Shown: positions 48,837 through 58,923 of the stretch, piece by piece | How the letters are laid out: each line of letters starts with the position of its first letter | How positions within the stretch are numbered: position 1 is the first letter of the stretch | NCBI GenBank assembly: GCA_011503125.2 | Contig: WWBZ02000009.1 | Span: 992,001 to 1,056,000, forward strand | Length of the DNA stretch: 64,000 nucleotides | Origin: Botryosphaeria dothidea | Lineage: Eukaryota > Ascomycota > Dothideomycetes > Botryosphaeriales > Botryosphaeriaceae | Reading direction: 5' to 3' | Position numbers and translations under genes: made by a program | Notes under the pieces: model-generated | The model's database searches: none | What the model saw: only the letters and a program-made list of their open reading frames with translations | Told to the model about the DNA's origin: nothing

Positions 48837-51721
48837 AAAGTATTCGAGATTCTTATAGTCCGTAATAATCTTAAATTCTTTTACGCTTCGTAGCTCTATA
48901 TCCTACTACTAAAGATACTTAATAATCGTAAGGAGCTCTTTATCGTAGATCTCGTAGTTATACTCTACTAGCGAGTTCTTCTTTAAGAAGTAGGTAACTA
49001 GCCGGAGCACTCTATTATTATCGTATTAGGATAAAATTCCTCCTATATAGTATCCTAAGGAGTTAGTCTCGAGGATTATCTTTCGGTCCGGGTTAAATTA
49101 GGCAAGGATTGGTGCCGTGATAAAGGCCTTCTTTAGCTTTCGAAACGCTCTTTCTACTCCTTCTATCTAATAGAACGGAACGTCTTTCTTTATAAGTATA
49201 TATAACGGAGCCGTAGTCTTCGAGTATTTATTAATAAAGCGCCGGTAGAAGTTCGTAAAGCTAAGGAATCTAAGCACTCCTTTAACTATAGTTGGTGTTT
49301 CCCATTCCTAAATAGCTTTTACCTTAGCTAGGTCCATGCGGATACCTTTCCCAGCTTCGATAATAAATCTAAGATACTTTGTTAACTAAACCTCGAATTC
49401 GTACTTATCGATATCAAGCTATAGTCCCGCTGCTTATAGCTTTTCGAGAACCTTAGTTACGTGCTCTCGGTATTAGGTACGGGATCCCTCGGTAAAAATA
49501 AGCATATTATCGATATAAGCCGATACGAAGTCGTCTAGGAAGTCCTATAGGGTCTAGTTAATATATCGTTAAAAGATACTTAGTGCATTAGCTAGTCCAA
49601 AGGGAGTAACAAGCCACTTAAATAGTCTAAAGCGGGTTCGAAAGGCTATAAGCCATTTATCTCCTGGTTTAACCCGAATCTTATTAAATGCTGCGATTAC
49701 ATCGAGTTTCGTAAACTATCTTGCCTTACTAATCCGGTTAAGGGTCTCCTAGATAAGAGGTAGTAGATATCGATCCTTCCGTGTAAGTTAATTAAGGGCT
49801 CGGTAGTTACAATAGAATCGTAAGCCTCCACCTAGTTTCTTTATAAAGAGGACTAGCGCTGCGGCTGGAGAATTACTTACACGGATAAAGCCTTTATCAA
49901 GTAGCTCTATAAGCGTTTTCCGGAGTACTAGTAGTTCATCTCTAGACATGTTGTATAAGGGTCCCCATGGGGCCACTAGTGTCCTCCCATTCTCATCTTT
50001 CTTAAGCTTAATCTAATAATCGATTCCAGGTCGGTGTGGAGGTAACTTATCGGCTTTACTTCTATCGAAGGTATCGAGAAACCGTTTATCTAACCAGGCT
50101 AGTAGTTTCGTCCTTAGGTCCGTATACTTCTTCTTAGTAAGTGCTTTATTAATATCAGCTAGACTTGCTAAGAAAACCTAGTAACCGAGTCGTTTCTTCC
50201 TCGTAAGAAGGCGGAACCCAGCGGCTCCGACCCTTCTATAGTTAAGTTCTTTCCTCTCTCTCTAGCTTTATACTACTAGGCCAGAGTCCTTAAATCTAAG
50301 GATTTATTTTTCTGCATCTAGTTCTACTCTCTCTTTTACTAACCATAGTAAGCTAAGAATAACTTTATAGCCTTTAATCCTTAGAGCTATATAGAAGTAA
50401 GCTCTTTTCGTTTGGTGTCCGCCGATATCGATCTCGGCAATTGCTACTTCGGTAATCTAGGAGTCGGTAATAGCATCAACTAACTGGATTTGTCTTGGTC
50501 GGATAGGGATACGCTAGAGTTTATGTCTTCGAGCGAATCGAGCATCGATAAAGCCATAGGATAAGCACCCAGAATCAATAAGGGTTTAAGTGGAGATCTC
50601 CTTATTAATAAGTACTAAAACTAAGAAAGGTAGTTTTTCCATATACTTATTCTCGAATTGCTTCCAATCTGCTTGAAGCTTACTTTACTCCTTTTACTCC
50701 TAACGGCGAATTTTATCAGGAGCTACTCTTTTTCCGAATTCTCATTAACCTCTAACACTTTAGTGTCCTCCTCTAATTGCGGAGGAACTTCCTACTCCGA
50801 CTATCTAATACCAGTAGCTTGAGCTGGGCGACGGGCAGGCGCATAAGGGCATGCATGCTTCCAGTGTCCTGAAGCACCACAACGCGTGCAAAGCCTGTTC
50901 TGACGACGTCGGTTGATCTTATCTTAAGTTACCCATTTAGCTCTCTAGATTAGTGCGGCTTTGGCTGGGCCCGTTAGTTCCTAGTCCATTTGGTCGTTTT
51001 GAGGGGGCTTTAGATACGTAGTAGTCTTTGTTATAGTTGCCGGCGTCTTCTAGAGGTTGTTCCTAAACTTCTGGGTACGTAGTTGAAAAGCTTCTAACTG
51101 GTTACTCACTCGCTTGAGCTCTGCATAGTAGTCCTCGAACTGCTGGTCCGGTTTCGTAAGGCCGATTATTTGTTGTTGAAGCTCCCTACTAAGTCCAGCC
51201 TCGAGGTAGGACTTCTTAATTTCGTCTAGCTAGTCCGTGCCTCCTGCTTCTAGTAGGAGCTTCCGGTACTCGGTAAAGTACTCTACAAAGGACTTGCTGG
51301 CTTGACGGAGTTGATGAAGCTTGCGTTAGGCCTTCTCCTTAGTATGCGGGTCGCCAAAGGATAGGCGTAGCTGTGCAATAAGGTTGGTAACCGTAGCATT
51401 GCTTGTTGTCGTAACCGCTTGAATCCAGGACTGTAGTTGGCGGGCAGCTTCCCCTCTTAACCGGTTATATAACGCGAAGAACTTCGTTGCTTCAGTACAG
51501 TTGGTGTAGTCGACGTTTAGTTTTGTATTAGCTTGAGCAATCCATGGTTCGAGTTGATCTCGGTCTCCTCCATATTCAGCTAATGGGCCGAGTTGTTTCG
51601 TAGGTTCGTTCTTTCTTAGGGACGTAGGTCTAGCTAGTAGTTGGACGAGCTGCTGCAGTAGGCTTTGCTCGTTGTTCTCGGTAGCCACCGAAGCCCCTTG
51701 GTCTTGGGTATCGTTCTGCAT
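48837..51721 (-). pseudogene. Gypsy F gag-pol (gag, knuckle, protease, RT, start of RNase H)
   Basis: The gag starts at ATG 51721 and stays open for 131 codons (to 51326), with the block W-I-A-Q-A-N-T-K-L-N-V-D-Y near its middle. It stops at a TAA that RIP would make from CAA (Gln), after which the frame continues. A perfect CCHC knuckle (C-T-R-C-G-A-S-G-H-W-K-H-A-C) lies at about 50853-50894. A protease core follows near 50560-50600 (D-S-G-C). The RT is recognisable at 49788-49976 ([13 protein letters not shown], then G-G-G-L-R-F). An RNase H block (Y-D-K-E-L-L, then N-L-E-Y-F) is at about 48840-48960. This is the best-preserved polyprotein in the repeat tract, yet clearly non-functional. 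Confidence 0.87.
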
Positions 51722-51974
51722 CTTCCTTGGTTGTCTTCTTAGATATCTTCTTGGATGTCTTCTTGGGTGCCCTCTCTAAGATCTCCTTTTAGATCTTCTT
51801 TTAGGGACTTCTTCGTGCCTTCTCAAACGCCACACCGTCGTTTTATTAAAGGACTTCCTTCGGGAACCTTCTCAAGTGCCTATACGGACACCTTCTTGAA
51901 CGATTTCCCAGGTATAGTCAACTGGCAACGAGCCTAGCTACTATCCTAAACTTCTTAGTAACTTTAGTAGAGAG

Positions 51975-52120
51975 AAGCCGTGCTCACGTGGGAGCTCTAG
52001 CGCATAGAGGAAGGGGATGAGGACGCAGTGCTCACGTGGGAGCTATAGCGTATAGAGGAAAGGAGAATGAGAACGCAGTGCTCACGTGGGAGCTATAGCG
52101 CATAGAGGAAGGGGATGAGC
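51975..52120. repeat. Three 49-bp tandem repeats in the gypsy F leader
   Basis: Units begin GTGCTCACGTGGGAGCT at about 51980, 52029 and 52078 and share AGCGCATAGAGGAAGGGGATG. Each has a CACGTG core inside an imperfect palindrome. The location between LTR and gag is the 5' untranslated leader. Confidence 0.85.
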
Positions 52121-52129
52121 TTAGTCTAA

Positions 52130-52379
52130 TGTGATGGCTTGCATCCGGTGCACTCGCGGAAATTCAGTGGCATTACTATCTACGAGAAGACTAAGCTAAA
52201 GAGAAAAGAAAGAAAGGTTTAAGTAAGATAGCGCTGCTTATATATCTCTCTAGAGTCCCTTTTATTGGTAGCGAGTTGCAGGGTTTTCTTGTTGAGCTTC
52301 ATTGAGCTTCAGGGTCCTCTCAACCCAAGGTCTCGCCGCAGGATCCATCCAAGGCACCCTCAGGGTTCAAACCGTAACA
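52130..52379 (-). repeat. Gypsy F 5' LTR, nearly unmutated
   Basis: 250 bp, TGTGATGG to CCGTAACA, with TG and CA termini intact; partner of the strongly RIPped 40957-41206. Followed by AGTTG. Confidence 0.93.
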
Positions 52380-52475
52380 AGTTGCAGAGTTTTCTTGTTG
52401 AGCTTCAGGGTCCTCTCAACCTAAGGTCTCGCCGCAGGATCCATCCAAGGCACCCTCAGGGTTCAAACCGTAACA
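52380..52475. repeat. Right half of the older family-F LTR
   Basis: 96 bp repeating the last part of the adjacent F LTR (AGTTGCAGAG to CCGTAACA). It completes the fragment at 40807-40956. The 5 bp flanks of the composite LTR (GTGTT left, CCTTG right) do not match, so its own target duplication is lost or it was rearranged. Confidence 0.88.
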
Positions 52476-52616
52476 CCTTGCCCTCCGCAGACTCACCTAT
52501 ATCTCTCTGCCTTTCCCCTTATTCCTTATCCCTCAAGCCTAGCCCCCTGTATTAGACCTTGCTGGTCCAAGCCCCTTGTACCCTTCAGCCTCTGCATTAT
52601 TACATAAAGCCTATCT

Positions 52617-53050
52617 TATTAAAGTTATATATATCTTCGTCTACGATACTATACTTTACTTTTATATTTTATACTAGATTAAACTACTCCGTAATCGTAC
52701 TCGGATCTTTGTATTTTACTCTCTATCTATCGTACGTACGATTTAGATAGATCTTTAGCTTAGGAGTCCGTCTAATAAAGTTTAAAGGCTAATTCTTACT
52801 AATAGAGTACGTATCGCGTCTAGAGAGAAGAAGATTAGCTATTGCTCGAATAGCGTTAAGCCGGAATAGAAATCCTCGGCTATCTAGATCGAGGATATAC
52901 TTAATAATAGCTTCCTCTTTAAGCGGGCTAAGATTTTAAGATTTAGGCGTGTAATCGCGTTGTACTATGATTCCGTCGCGTCGTCGCGTTAGTATAGTAC
53001 GGGAGACGTTATACGTGTCTACAGCGCGTCTTTTGCTTTTAATTTGGTTT
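52617..53050 (-). pseudogene. Pogo/Fot1-type (CENP-B HTH) transposase, N-terminal fragment
   Basis: Through-stop minus-strand translation from about 52945 reads L-K-E-E-A-I-I-K-Y-I-L-D-L-D-S-R-G-F, then A-N-L-L-L and later Y-D-R-Q-R near 52735. This matches the HTH_Tnp_Tc5/CENP-B region of Fot1/pogo transposases, including the I-L-D-L-D-S-R-G-F signature. Near 52620-52640 it reaches an E-D-I-Y-N-F-like stretch that normally precedes the DDE catalytic domain, and is then cut. The catalytic domain is absent. The fragment is RIPped (Gln/Trp stops), but the sequence recovers TG/CA above about 52950. I did not find terminal inverted repeats. Confidence 0.72.
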
Positions 53051-54504
53051 TAATTAATAGACTATGATGCTAAGAGTATATTTGCTTTATATAAAGAAGA
53101 TTGGCGTTGTGGTTATTAATGTATCGCGTTGTAAAGTAAGGAGGACGCGTTTTAGTGGTGGAGTGGTCCACTCGCTTGTGTGGTCCGCTCGCTTGTGGAG
53201 TACGTTAGTATTGAATAAATGGGTTGTTTGTATAGGGAGTGAAGTTCATCGTAGATTGGCATGAGGAGGAGGAGGGTAGGTGACCCGGTCCCTCTTATAT
53301 AGTAGCTATATAACAAATTCTCGGTGTTGACCCTTGGTTTAATCAGACCCTGTTTCTCCCAACAGTTAGTTTTTTATCAAAAGTCAGGTGATATACTCTG
53401 CATGATCACTGCTGAAGATTTTGGAAAGAAGGCTACCCTGCACATATAGTAGAGCGTCGGCACTGTCAGTTGGGCATTTATGCCCTCCGTTTTCTATATT
53501 TCAACTCTCCACACAAGTGCCGGTCCAATGGGAAGCTTTAATTACATCTGAGCTTGAGTTGTGCCGCACAGCACTTCCGCAGTTTCCACCGACTCCGTCG
53601 CCTCTGCTGATAAGAGCGGTTCCTACTTTTGGTTCGCTCGGTGCGCTCTAATGTTCTAACGTCAGCCAAGGCGACACGTAGTGTGAAACTGGCTTCGTTA
53701 TCGTCGTGCGTACTGCCTCAATCGATGCTGCGAACGGCCTCTATTTTATCCTCGATGGCCATCATCCACTTGAGGACTAAGGTGACGACCTCGACCTTGG
53801 CACAGACGAAGTCCATGACAGCGAGGGCGCCATCATGTAGGCTATCTTTGCGGAAGGTAACGCTCCTCGTGCGCTCTTGTCGCTGGCATCACCAAGTCCG
53901 GCGACTGCATCGAAAGCTGTGCGACCAATCTTCTTATGCCGACCAAACTTATCATCTCGTCGAGACCGTGCCGTCGTGTTCAACTCGAAAGGAAGCATCT
54001 CGGGCACCCCAGAGCAGTGCGGCTTCTTCTCTCTCTCAATATGCAGTATGATCTTATATCAAGCATTGTCCTCATCGGAGAAGTGGCGAGCTTTTGTGTT
54101 CATGATCCAATTCGCAGACTTTCTAGCATCATCACCTCAGTCAATGTATTCTTAAATAGACATTGATGTTGCTCCGTAAGTCCTTGCTTCCTCGGCATTG
54201 TTATTTTCGGGCTTACCCAGGCTCTCGCCCGATGGGTTATATGCCGGTGTTGGCTTTCTGACGATTCTTGCGCCCGCTTGTACTACGCGCCTCGGCATAA
54301 CGCCCGGGCTTACAGGGCTCCACGAATGAAAACACAGAATAGGTTTCCCGACCGCACTTGAACGGTGGGGATTATGCGAGAACTTTGTGATTCGAGAAAT
54401 ATTAACGAATTTGGATGATGAAAAAACGGGGATGCTAACCAGTAGTATGAATTGGATCAGACTACGGGCGCTAGATCCAGTACCCATCTCTGAGGTTACA
54501 GAAA
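53051..54504. other. Transition region with no secure gene
   Basis: Base composition returns to normal at about 52950-53300. Several overlapping ORFs of 70-140 codons exist on both strands (53421-54166), none with a recognisable domain. The best coding-like stretch is on the minus strand, about 53777-54060, with frames that shift at about 53830. It may be a decayed gene or one with introns I cannot place. Stretch 53281-53400 shows nothing. Confidence 0.3.
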
Positions 54505-54777
54505 CTATCCCCCTCCACGATTCTGGAGAAGAAAAGTGTTGCTTTCGGTAGCTTCGGCGTTCTCTGGCTTGAGACACTGGTTTTCAACCACAAGAGAGCT
54601 TGGATGCTTAAAGTTGAAGACGACCATAGCTGCAAGCATGAGCGCTGCATCGAAGAGGTATAGGTAAACTTCAGTTGACCGAAGGTCACCGCCGTCCCCC
54701 TGAATGTTCTCGATGAGACGGAAAGTAGTGCGTATTAGGATGAGTCCGCCCGAAAAGTAAAGAATGCCGAGACGATA
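54505..54777 (-). pseudogene. RTA1-like membrane protein, 3' exon or truncated remnant
   Basis: A 90-codon minus-strand frame ends at TAG 54505-54507. It reads L-Y-F-S-G-G-L-I-L-I-R-T-T-F-R-L-I-E, then D-L-R-S-T-E-V-Y-L-Y-L-F-D-A, then F-N-F-K-H-P. These are the two last conserved blocks of the RTA1 family (seven-TM lipid-translocating exporter-like proteins of fungal plasma membranes). The frame opens after a TAG (54778-54780) that could be an intron acceptor. I could not find the first five membrane segments upstream (54800-55200), so the gene is either truncated by the neighbouring repeats or has exons too diverged to see. Confidence 0.6.
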
Positions 54778-55207
54778 CTACGAGATCGGCGACGTTGAGA
54801 GCAATCCGGGGTTCACCGGTGGATAGTGACACGGAAGGGCTAAAGCCCGGTGAACGTTACTTCTCCAGTGGCACTGGGCCGAAGCGACGGTAAACGGCAT
54901 TGATTCGAGGAGGACGCCTAGGCTTCACCCAGCGAGCGTCATTTTTGCTACGTAACGGACTTCTGCTATCATGTTTTGCTACGCAACTGCCGACGCACGC
55001 ATGTAGGTTTCACCGCCAGCAGCGGCTTAAATATCACAGGCTCCATGTTGCGAGATAGATTCATCCAGAGACTCTTCCAGCAAGAGGTGCATTAATCACT
55101 TTTGGCTGTCGTGGCGATGATCTACTCCAGTATAACTAGCTTACTGGCGACCGTTGTTTTCTTTTTTATTGTTGTACATTACAGGCCAACTAATCGGATG
55201 CTTGTCC
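54778..55207. other. Intergenic, nothing recognised
   Basis: 430 bp of normal composition between the RTA1-like remnant and the end of the SDR gene. Short ORFs only. Confidence 0.4.
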
Positions 55208-56194
55208 CTACCATGGCTGTACCTTCCCTGTGCCTTTGCCAGAAACTGAATCGTTGGCCCAGTAGCGACCGGTGACATTCCCGATGTCTCCAAAAGCCAG
55301 ATGGAGCGGTACACGAGCGCCTTCCTCTGACGTTATGAACACACGTTAACAACGGTGGGAACACGCTCGACTCTGAATTTCACTCACCGGGAGTCTTGGG
55401 GGGCGGGCCAGCCTGGGATCCCAGATCGGTAGACACCCAACCCGGACAACAGCAGTTGATGAACAGATGCGGGTTTTCGCGGGCTAGGATACGGGTCCCC
55501 GCGTTCAGGGCGGCCTTGCTGGTGAAGTAGGCCATGGGGGGCCAGCCGCGTGCGACTTCCTGGCCCTTTGCGGCGGCGTCCTGCGACGGGGGTTCGCGCG
55601 TGAGTCTTGCGACTGCGAAGCCAGCGTACTCACATTGTACTCAGCAACCAAATCACATAGCTGTGCCAGCGTGAGGTCGGGCTCCAGGAAACGTTGGCGG
55701 AGCTCGGGGGCGAGGTAGTGCAGCTGGCCAGACTGCGACGAAAGGTTGACGATGCGGCCGCCGGGACGCATGATGGGAATGAAGGCCTGGCATACACGAA
55801 GAGTGCCTCGGTAGTTGGCGTCGAAAGTCTCGCGGCGCTGCTGGGTCGTGATCTTCTCGCGGTAGTAGTATACGCCGGCGTTGTTGATGACGACGTCGCA
55901 GCCGCCGTGTTCGGCCTGAATGGCTGCTGCCAACGAGCTGGCGGAAGACGGATCCGTGAGCGACAGGCGGGCCGGGCGCACGTCGACGGTGGGAGACGAA
56001 AGCTCGGGCGGCGTGCCAGCACGAGAGGCCGCGTACAGCACCAGCGGGCTTGTTTGGTCTTGGGCCAGGAATTCGCATATGGCACGGCCGATGCCGCGAT
56101 TCTGCGCAAGAAGAGTTGTGAGATTGGCGGGCTGGAAGGCGGCAGAATGACTTACGGCACCGGTTACTACGGCCACGCGGGGAACAGCTGGCAT
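55208..56194 (-). CDS. Short-chain dehydrogenase/reductase, carbonyl-reductase type (4 exons, 272 aa)
   Basis: NAD(P)H-dependent oxidoreductase with a Rossmann fold, likely cytosolic. Exons on the minus strand: 56194-56156, 56101-55634, 55580-55388 and 55326-55208. The introns (GTAAGT, GTGAGT and GTGAGT donors, AG acceptors) sum to an 819-nt frame ending TAG. The first intron splits the cofactor motif V-T-G-A / N-R-G-I-G (residues 10-18). Others are N-N-A-G (86-89), catalytic Ser in N-L-S-S (132-135) and Y187-x3-K191 in A-Y-F-T-S-K. C-terminal landmarks are C-C-P-G-W-V-S-T-D-L and, in exon 4, T-G-R-Y-W. Length and ending match carbonyl reductase 1-like fungal proteins. It probably reduces a keto group of a pathway intermediate. 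Divergent from the hydrolase at 56407. Confidence 0.9.
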
Positions 56195-56406
56195 TGCGGA
56201 GGGAGGTGGTGGACGAGACGAGAGACGACAAGAAACTTTGGTCCTATTTGGAAAGCAAGCAATGGCAGAGCGAATGTGGGCGCCGAGTACGTCGAAGCAG
56301 GAGGCAGTACTCCGGGCCCGGTGTGGAGTGTATATGTACGCAACGGAGGGCCATGCAACTTGGCATTCATCTCGCCTGCGCGCTGACGAAAGAGCTGGCC
56401 ATAAAC
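56195..56406. promoter_or_regulatory. Shared divergent promoter of SDR and hydrolase genes
   Basis: 212 bp between the two start codons. It contains GTACTCCGGGCCCGG at 56307-56321, a GC-rich palindrome-like motif whose TACTCCGG core recurs near the other genes. If the hydrolase began at ATG 56353 instead, the shared region would be 158 bp. Confidence 0.6.
56307..56321. promoter_or_regulatory. TACTCCGG-type motif, SDR/hydrolase promoter
   Basis: GTACTCCGGGCCCGG, 100 bp from the hydrolase start and about 113 bp from the SDR start. CCGG repeats in inverted arrangement resemble sites for Zn2Cys6 regulators. Inferred only from recurrence. Confidence 0.45.
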
Positions 56407-57602
56407 ATGTACATTGCCGAAGAGTGGCTGCAACTGGAACGCGAGGTGCTGGGCCAGCGCCCGCTGATCAGCGGGCCTGTGGCACAGGTGCGGGCCGCTT
56501 ACGCCCAGACGTCAGAGCAGTTGCAGGCCCTGTACCCCCCGCTCGATGCCTATCGCGTCCGCGACCGTGAGCCATCACTCACCTCCGTCCCGCCCAGTCT
56601 CCGCCCCGCTCCGCCTGACACGCCCAAACACAAGCACCCTTGAATGTGCAACCACCCGCTGATTCCCCGCGTAGACAGGGAAATCACCGACTCTGGAATC
56701 GCCATCCGCGTTTACACGCCCACCGACGCAGCTGACAGCGGTGCCGCTCTGCCCGTCGGCGTGTTCGCCCATGGCGGCGGTCATATCAACGGCGGAGCCT
56801 GGGCCTCGTCCTTTGAGGATCGTATGTGCCGCTTCGTCTCACACCATGCCGGCGTTGTTGTGGCCCAGGTCGATTTCCGTCTGGCGCCCGAGCATCCCGT
56901 GCCCGCGCAGCTGAACGACGTCTATGACGCCTACCGATGGGCAAGTCTTTCCTTCGTGTTGGAGTGCCATACCATGCTAAGCTCGGCAGTGCTACCGTAA
57001 TGCGGATCGCCTGCACGGCGATACCAACCGCTTCTTCTCTTTTGGCTCCTCGCTCGGCGGCGGCGTGGCCGTGGGTGTGGCGTTGAAGCTCGCCGACGAG
57101 AACCTGGCTCACATGGTGCGAGGAGTCGTGGCTCTGTGCCCGGCGCTGCTGCATCCCCATTTTGTACCCGCCGAGTACAAGCCCTTGTTCAAAGCCTATG
57201 AAGAAACATGGAAGGGGGCGCCCCTGCAGGACGGCGAGTCCATGCTCCAGTTTTACGACAACAACGGCGGCACCCAACAGCGTGCAAACCCGTACGCCTT
57301 CCCCGCCCTGCACCCCGGTCTTCACCGGCTGCCACCCATCTACCAGGCCGTTTGTGATGTTGATCCTGTCCGAGACGATTCCACTATCCTGAAGCACGTT
57401 CTCGACAAGCATGAGTATGTGTTTTCCCCCGAGATACGTCATACTTTCCCTCTACTAATGCGCCCGTAGCATACCAAACAAGACCGATAACTACCCAGGC
57501 CTGCCTCACTACTTCTGGCTTTGGCCCCAGCTCAAGAGTTCGGAATTATTTCACACACGCGTGGCTGAGGGCGTGAAGTGGGTGGTTTCTCAGATGCAGT
57601 AG
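56407..57602 (+). CDS. Alpha/beta hydrolase, HSL-type esterase/lipase (4 exons, 327 aa)
   Basis: Serine hydrolase of the hormone-sensitive-lipase family. Exons: 56407-56566, 56675-56940, 56990-57414 and 57470-57602 (984 nt, ends TAG). Oxyanion motif H-G-G-G at residues 86-89, D-F-R-L-A-P-E-H-P after it, nucleophile in G-S-S163-L-G, Asp267 in D-V-D-P-V-R-D-D and His297 in G-L-P-H-Y-F, so the triad is complete. Intron 2 (56941-56989) has a GC donor (GCAAGT) and AG acceptor; no GT donor keeps the frame there. The start was taken at ATG 56407 (M-Y-I-A-E-E-W-L), the usual family N-terminus; ATG 56353 in frame would add 18 residues. It may hydrolyse an ester or lactone, or release a product. Confidence 0.88.
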
Positions 57603-58108
57603 GGCACATTTCATAGCATCAGAAAGCAATCTCCTGTTGAATAGCATCGTGATCAGCCCGCAGCATGTCCGTGTAAGGAATATTTTCTCGGTTCAGTAGC
57701 ATGTTACCTTTGAATTCTCATTGTCTTTCTCTGTTCCCCGGAAACAGCTATAGGGTTGACTAAAGAGGTCGTAATGTAGAGATGCCATGGCACAACGCTG
57801 TATGGCGGCATGAACTTGGCTCCTCTTTTCTTTGGGTAAACATACCTATGCGCAAAACACTGAACACAGTAAGTTGTCCAGATAAGAGTTCTCGTATCAC
57901 CATGATTTTTTTTTTTTTTTTGCGTGGGCAGTTCTTGCGTTCAAAGCCCTTTCTGAAGGTCAGTGTGGAAGTAAGACATAACTTCACGCAAGGATGGTAT
58001 AAGAGCTGGAAACCCATCAATCTTTGATCAATCTACTTTACATAACGACAGATTCAATCTCTCAGAGTACACTTTGACACGTCACTTCCTTGCCTTTTCC
58101 TTGGCCGC
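57603..58108. other. Intergenic between convergent genes
   Basis: 506 bp holding the 3' ends of the hydrolase (plus) and SnoaL-like (minus) genes. A run of 16 T at 57906-57921 is the only feature. No conserved ORF. Confidence 0.5.
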
Positions 58109-58567
58109 TCAGGCCGTCACCAGACCGAGCTTCCTCTGCTCGCCACCCAGGACCTTCTCGAGGTGGTCGGCATCCAAGAAAGCCTTGGCCTCGACAATCT
58201 TGCCCTCCTTGTTCCAGCGGCAGTGCCAAGAGTAGTGCTGCTCGTAGGGGACTCCGCTCTTGGTCTTGGTGCCGACTGTCTTCATCTCGATGACGGACCA
58301 GCCGTCCTGGCCCACGATGACACCCTGCTCGCCGCCGGGGACCTCGAGTTTGTAGCCCGGGTCGGCGAGCAGCAGATTGATGTTGGCCCAGGTCGCGTCG
58401 TAGTAGTCCTTCTTGCTCGTCCACGTGCCCGAGAAGCGGTGGTGGCCCGTTACCTGCCAGTGCACGTCGTCGTCGACGTAGTCGAAAAACTTCTTGGTGC
58501 CCTCCGGCGGGTCGAAAAAGAGGCGGAAGACCTCGTAAACGTACTTGCGGTCGGGGTAGCCAGACAT
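58109..58567 (-). CDS. SnoaL/NTF2-like protein (152 aa)
   Basis: Intronless frame from ATG 58567 to TGA 58109-58111. Size and pattern fit the SnoaL-like cone-barrel fold: an N-terminal helix (Y-V-Y-E-V-F-R-L-F-F), then V-H-W-Q-V-T-G-H-H-R-F-S-G-T in the first strands, a middle helix and a C-terminal strand with H-C-R-W-N-K-E-G-K-I-V-E. Members are small cyclases, isomerases or hydrolases common in fungal polyketide and terpenoid clusters. His and Asp residues around 34-43 line the pocket in relatives, but I cannot assign the reaction. It lies tail to tail with the hydrolase and head to head with the GFA gene (356 bp apart). Confidence 0.82.
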   Translation of the reverse strand: MSGYPDRKYVYEVFRLFFDPPEGTKKFFDYVDDDVHWQVTGHHRFSGTWTSKKDYYDATWANINLLLADPGYKLEVPGGEQGVIVGQDGWSVIEMKTVGTKTKSGVPYEQHYSWHCRWNKEGKIVEAKAFLDADHLEKVLGGEQRKLGLVTA

Positions 58568-58923
58568 TTTTGCTGTGATTTTTGTCGGTGATGTTTTTTT
58601 TTTTTTTGGAGTTGATGTGCTTGTTGGAAGGGGACGGAAGTAAAAGTGATGATTTCAGATTCAATTGAGTGCTGTTGTCTTTGTTGCGACTTGGAATCGT
58701 GACTTCGCACTCAACAACATCTTTATATTTGCTTGACATGAGCAACTCAACTCGTACTCCGGTCCTTTGAGCAAGCACCGAGTATTCAGCCCGGCGTAAT
58801 TACGCCTTTTGCATTTTATCACCTCAAGCCGCCGTCAATGGGCCCCAGATCAAGGTTCCCATGAAATTCTTCTCGGCTCTCGCCATCACACGTACACTCT
58901 CTGCTCAGGGAAGCTCGCAAAAA
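58568..58923. promoter_or_regulatory. Divergent promoter of SnoaL-like and GFA-like genes
   Basis: 356 bp between start codons. It contains GTACTCCGGTCC (58754-58765), the motif also seen upstream of the MFS and synthase genes, and the palindrome GGCGTAATTACGCC (58792-58805). A T-run lies just upstream of the SnoaL-like start (58594-58607). The GFA gene could start at ATG 58861 instead, shortening the region. Confidence 0.55.
58754..58765. promoter_or_regulatory. TACTCCGG-type motif, SnoaL/GFA promoter
   Basis: GTACTCCGGTCC, 187 bp from the SnoaL-like start and 159 bp from the GFA start. Confidence 0.45.

Larger units (their letters stand above)
40957..52379 (-). mobile_element. Complete Ty3/gypsy element F, interrupted by gypsy C2
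   Basis: LTRs of 250 bp at 40957-41206 and 52130-52379, with target duplication AGTTA/AGTTG. Without the nested C2 element the length is about 5.66 kb. On the minus strand from the right: leader with 49-bp tandem repeats, gag, CCHC knuckle, protease and RT (52129-48837), then integrase and its C-terminus (43072-41210). The right part is only lightly RIPped, the left part severely. The host site is an older LTR of the same family. Confidence 0.92.

Noticed and set aside
1..52475. Centromere or mitochondrial insertion as explanation of AT-richness
   Set aside because: CpG is retained, only CpA/TpG is lost, and nearly all sequence resolves into retroelements. RIP explains it without a centromere claim.
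53421..54166. Several overlapping ORFs on both strands, up to 140 codons
   Set aside because: No domain, no start context preference, and mutually overlapping. Kept only as an unassigned region.
55694..56386. 230-codon plus-strand ORF
   Set aside because: Antisense to the SDR, whose exons have conserved catalytic motifs and valid splice sites.
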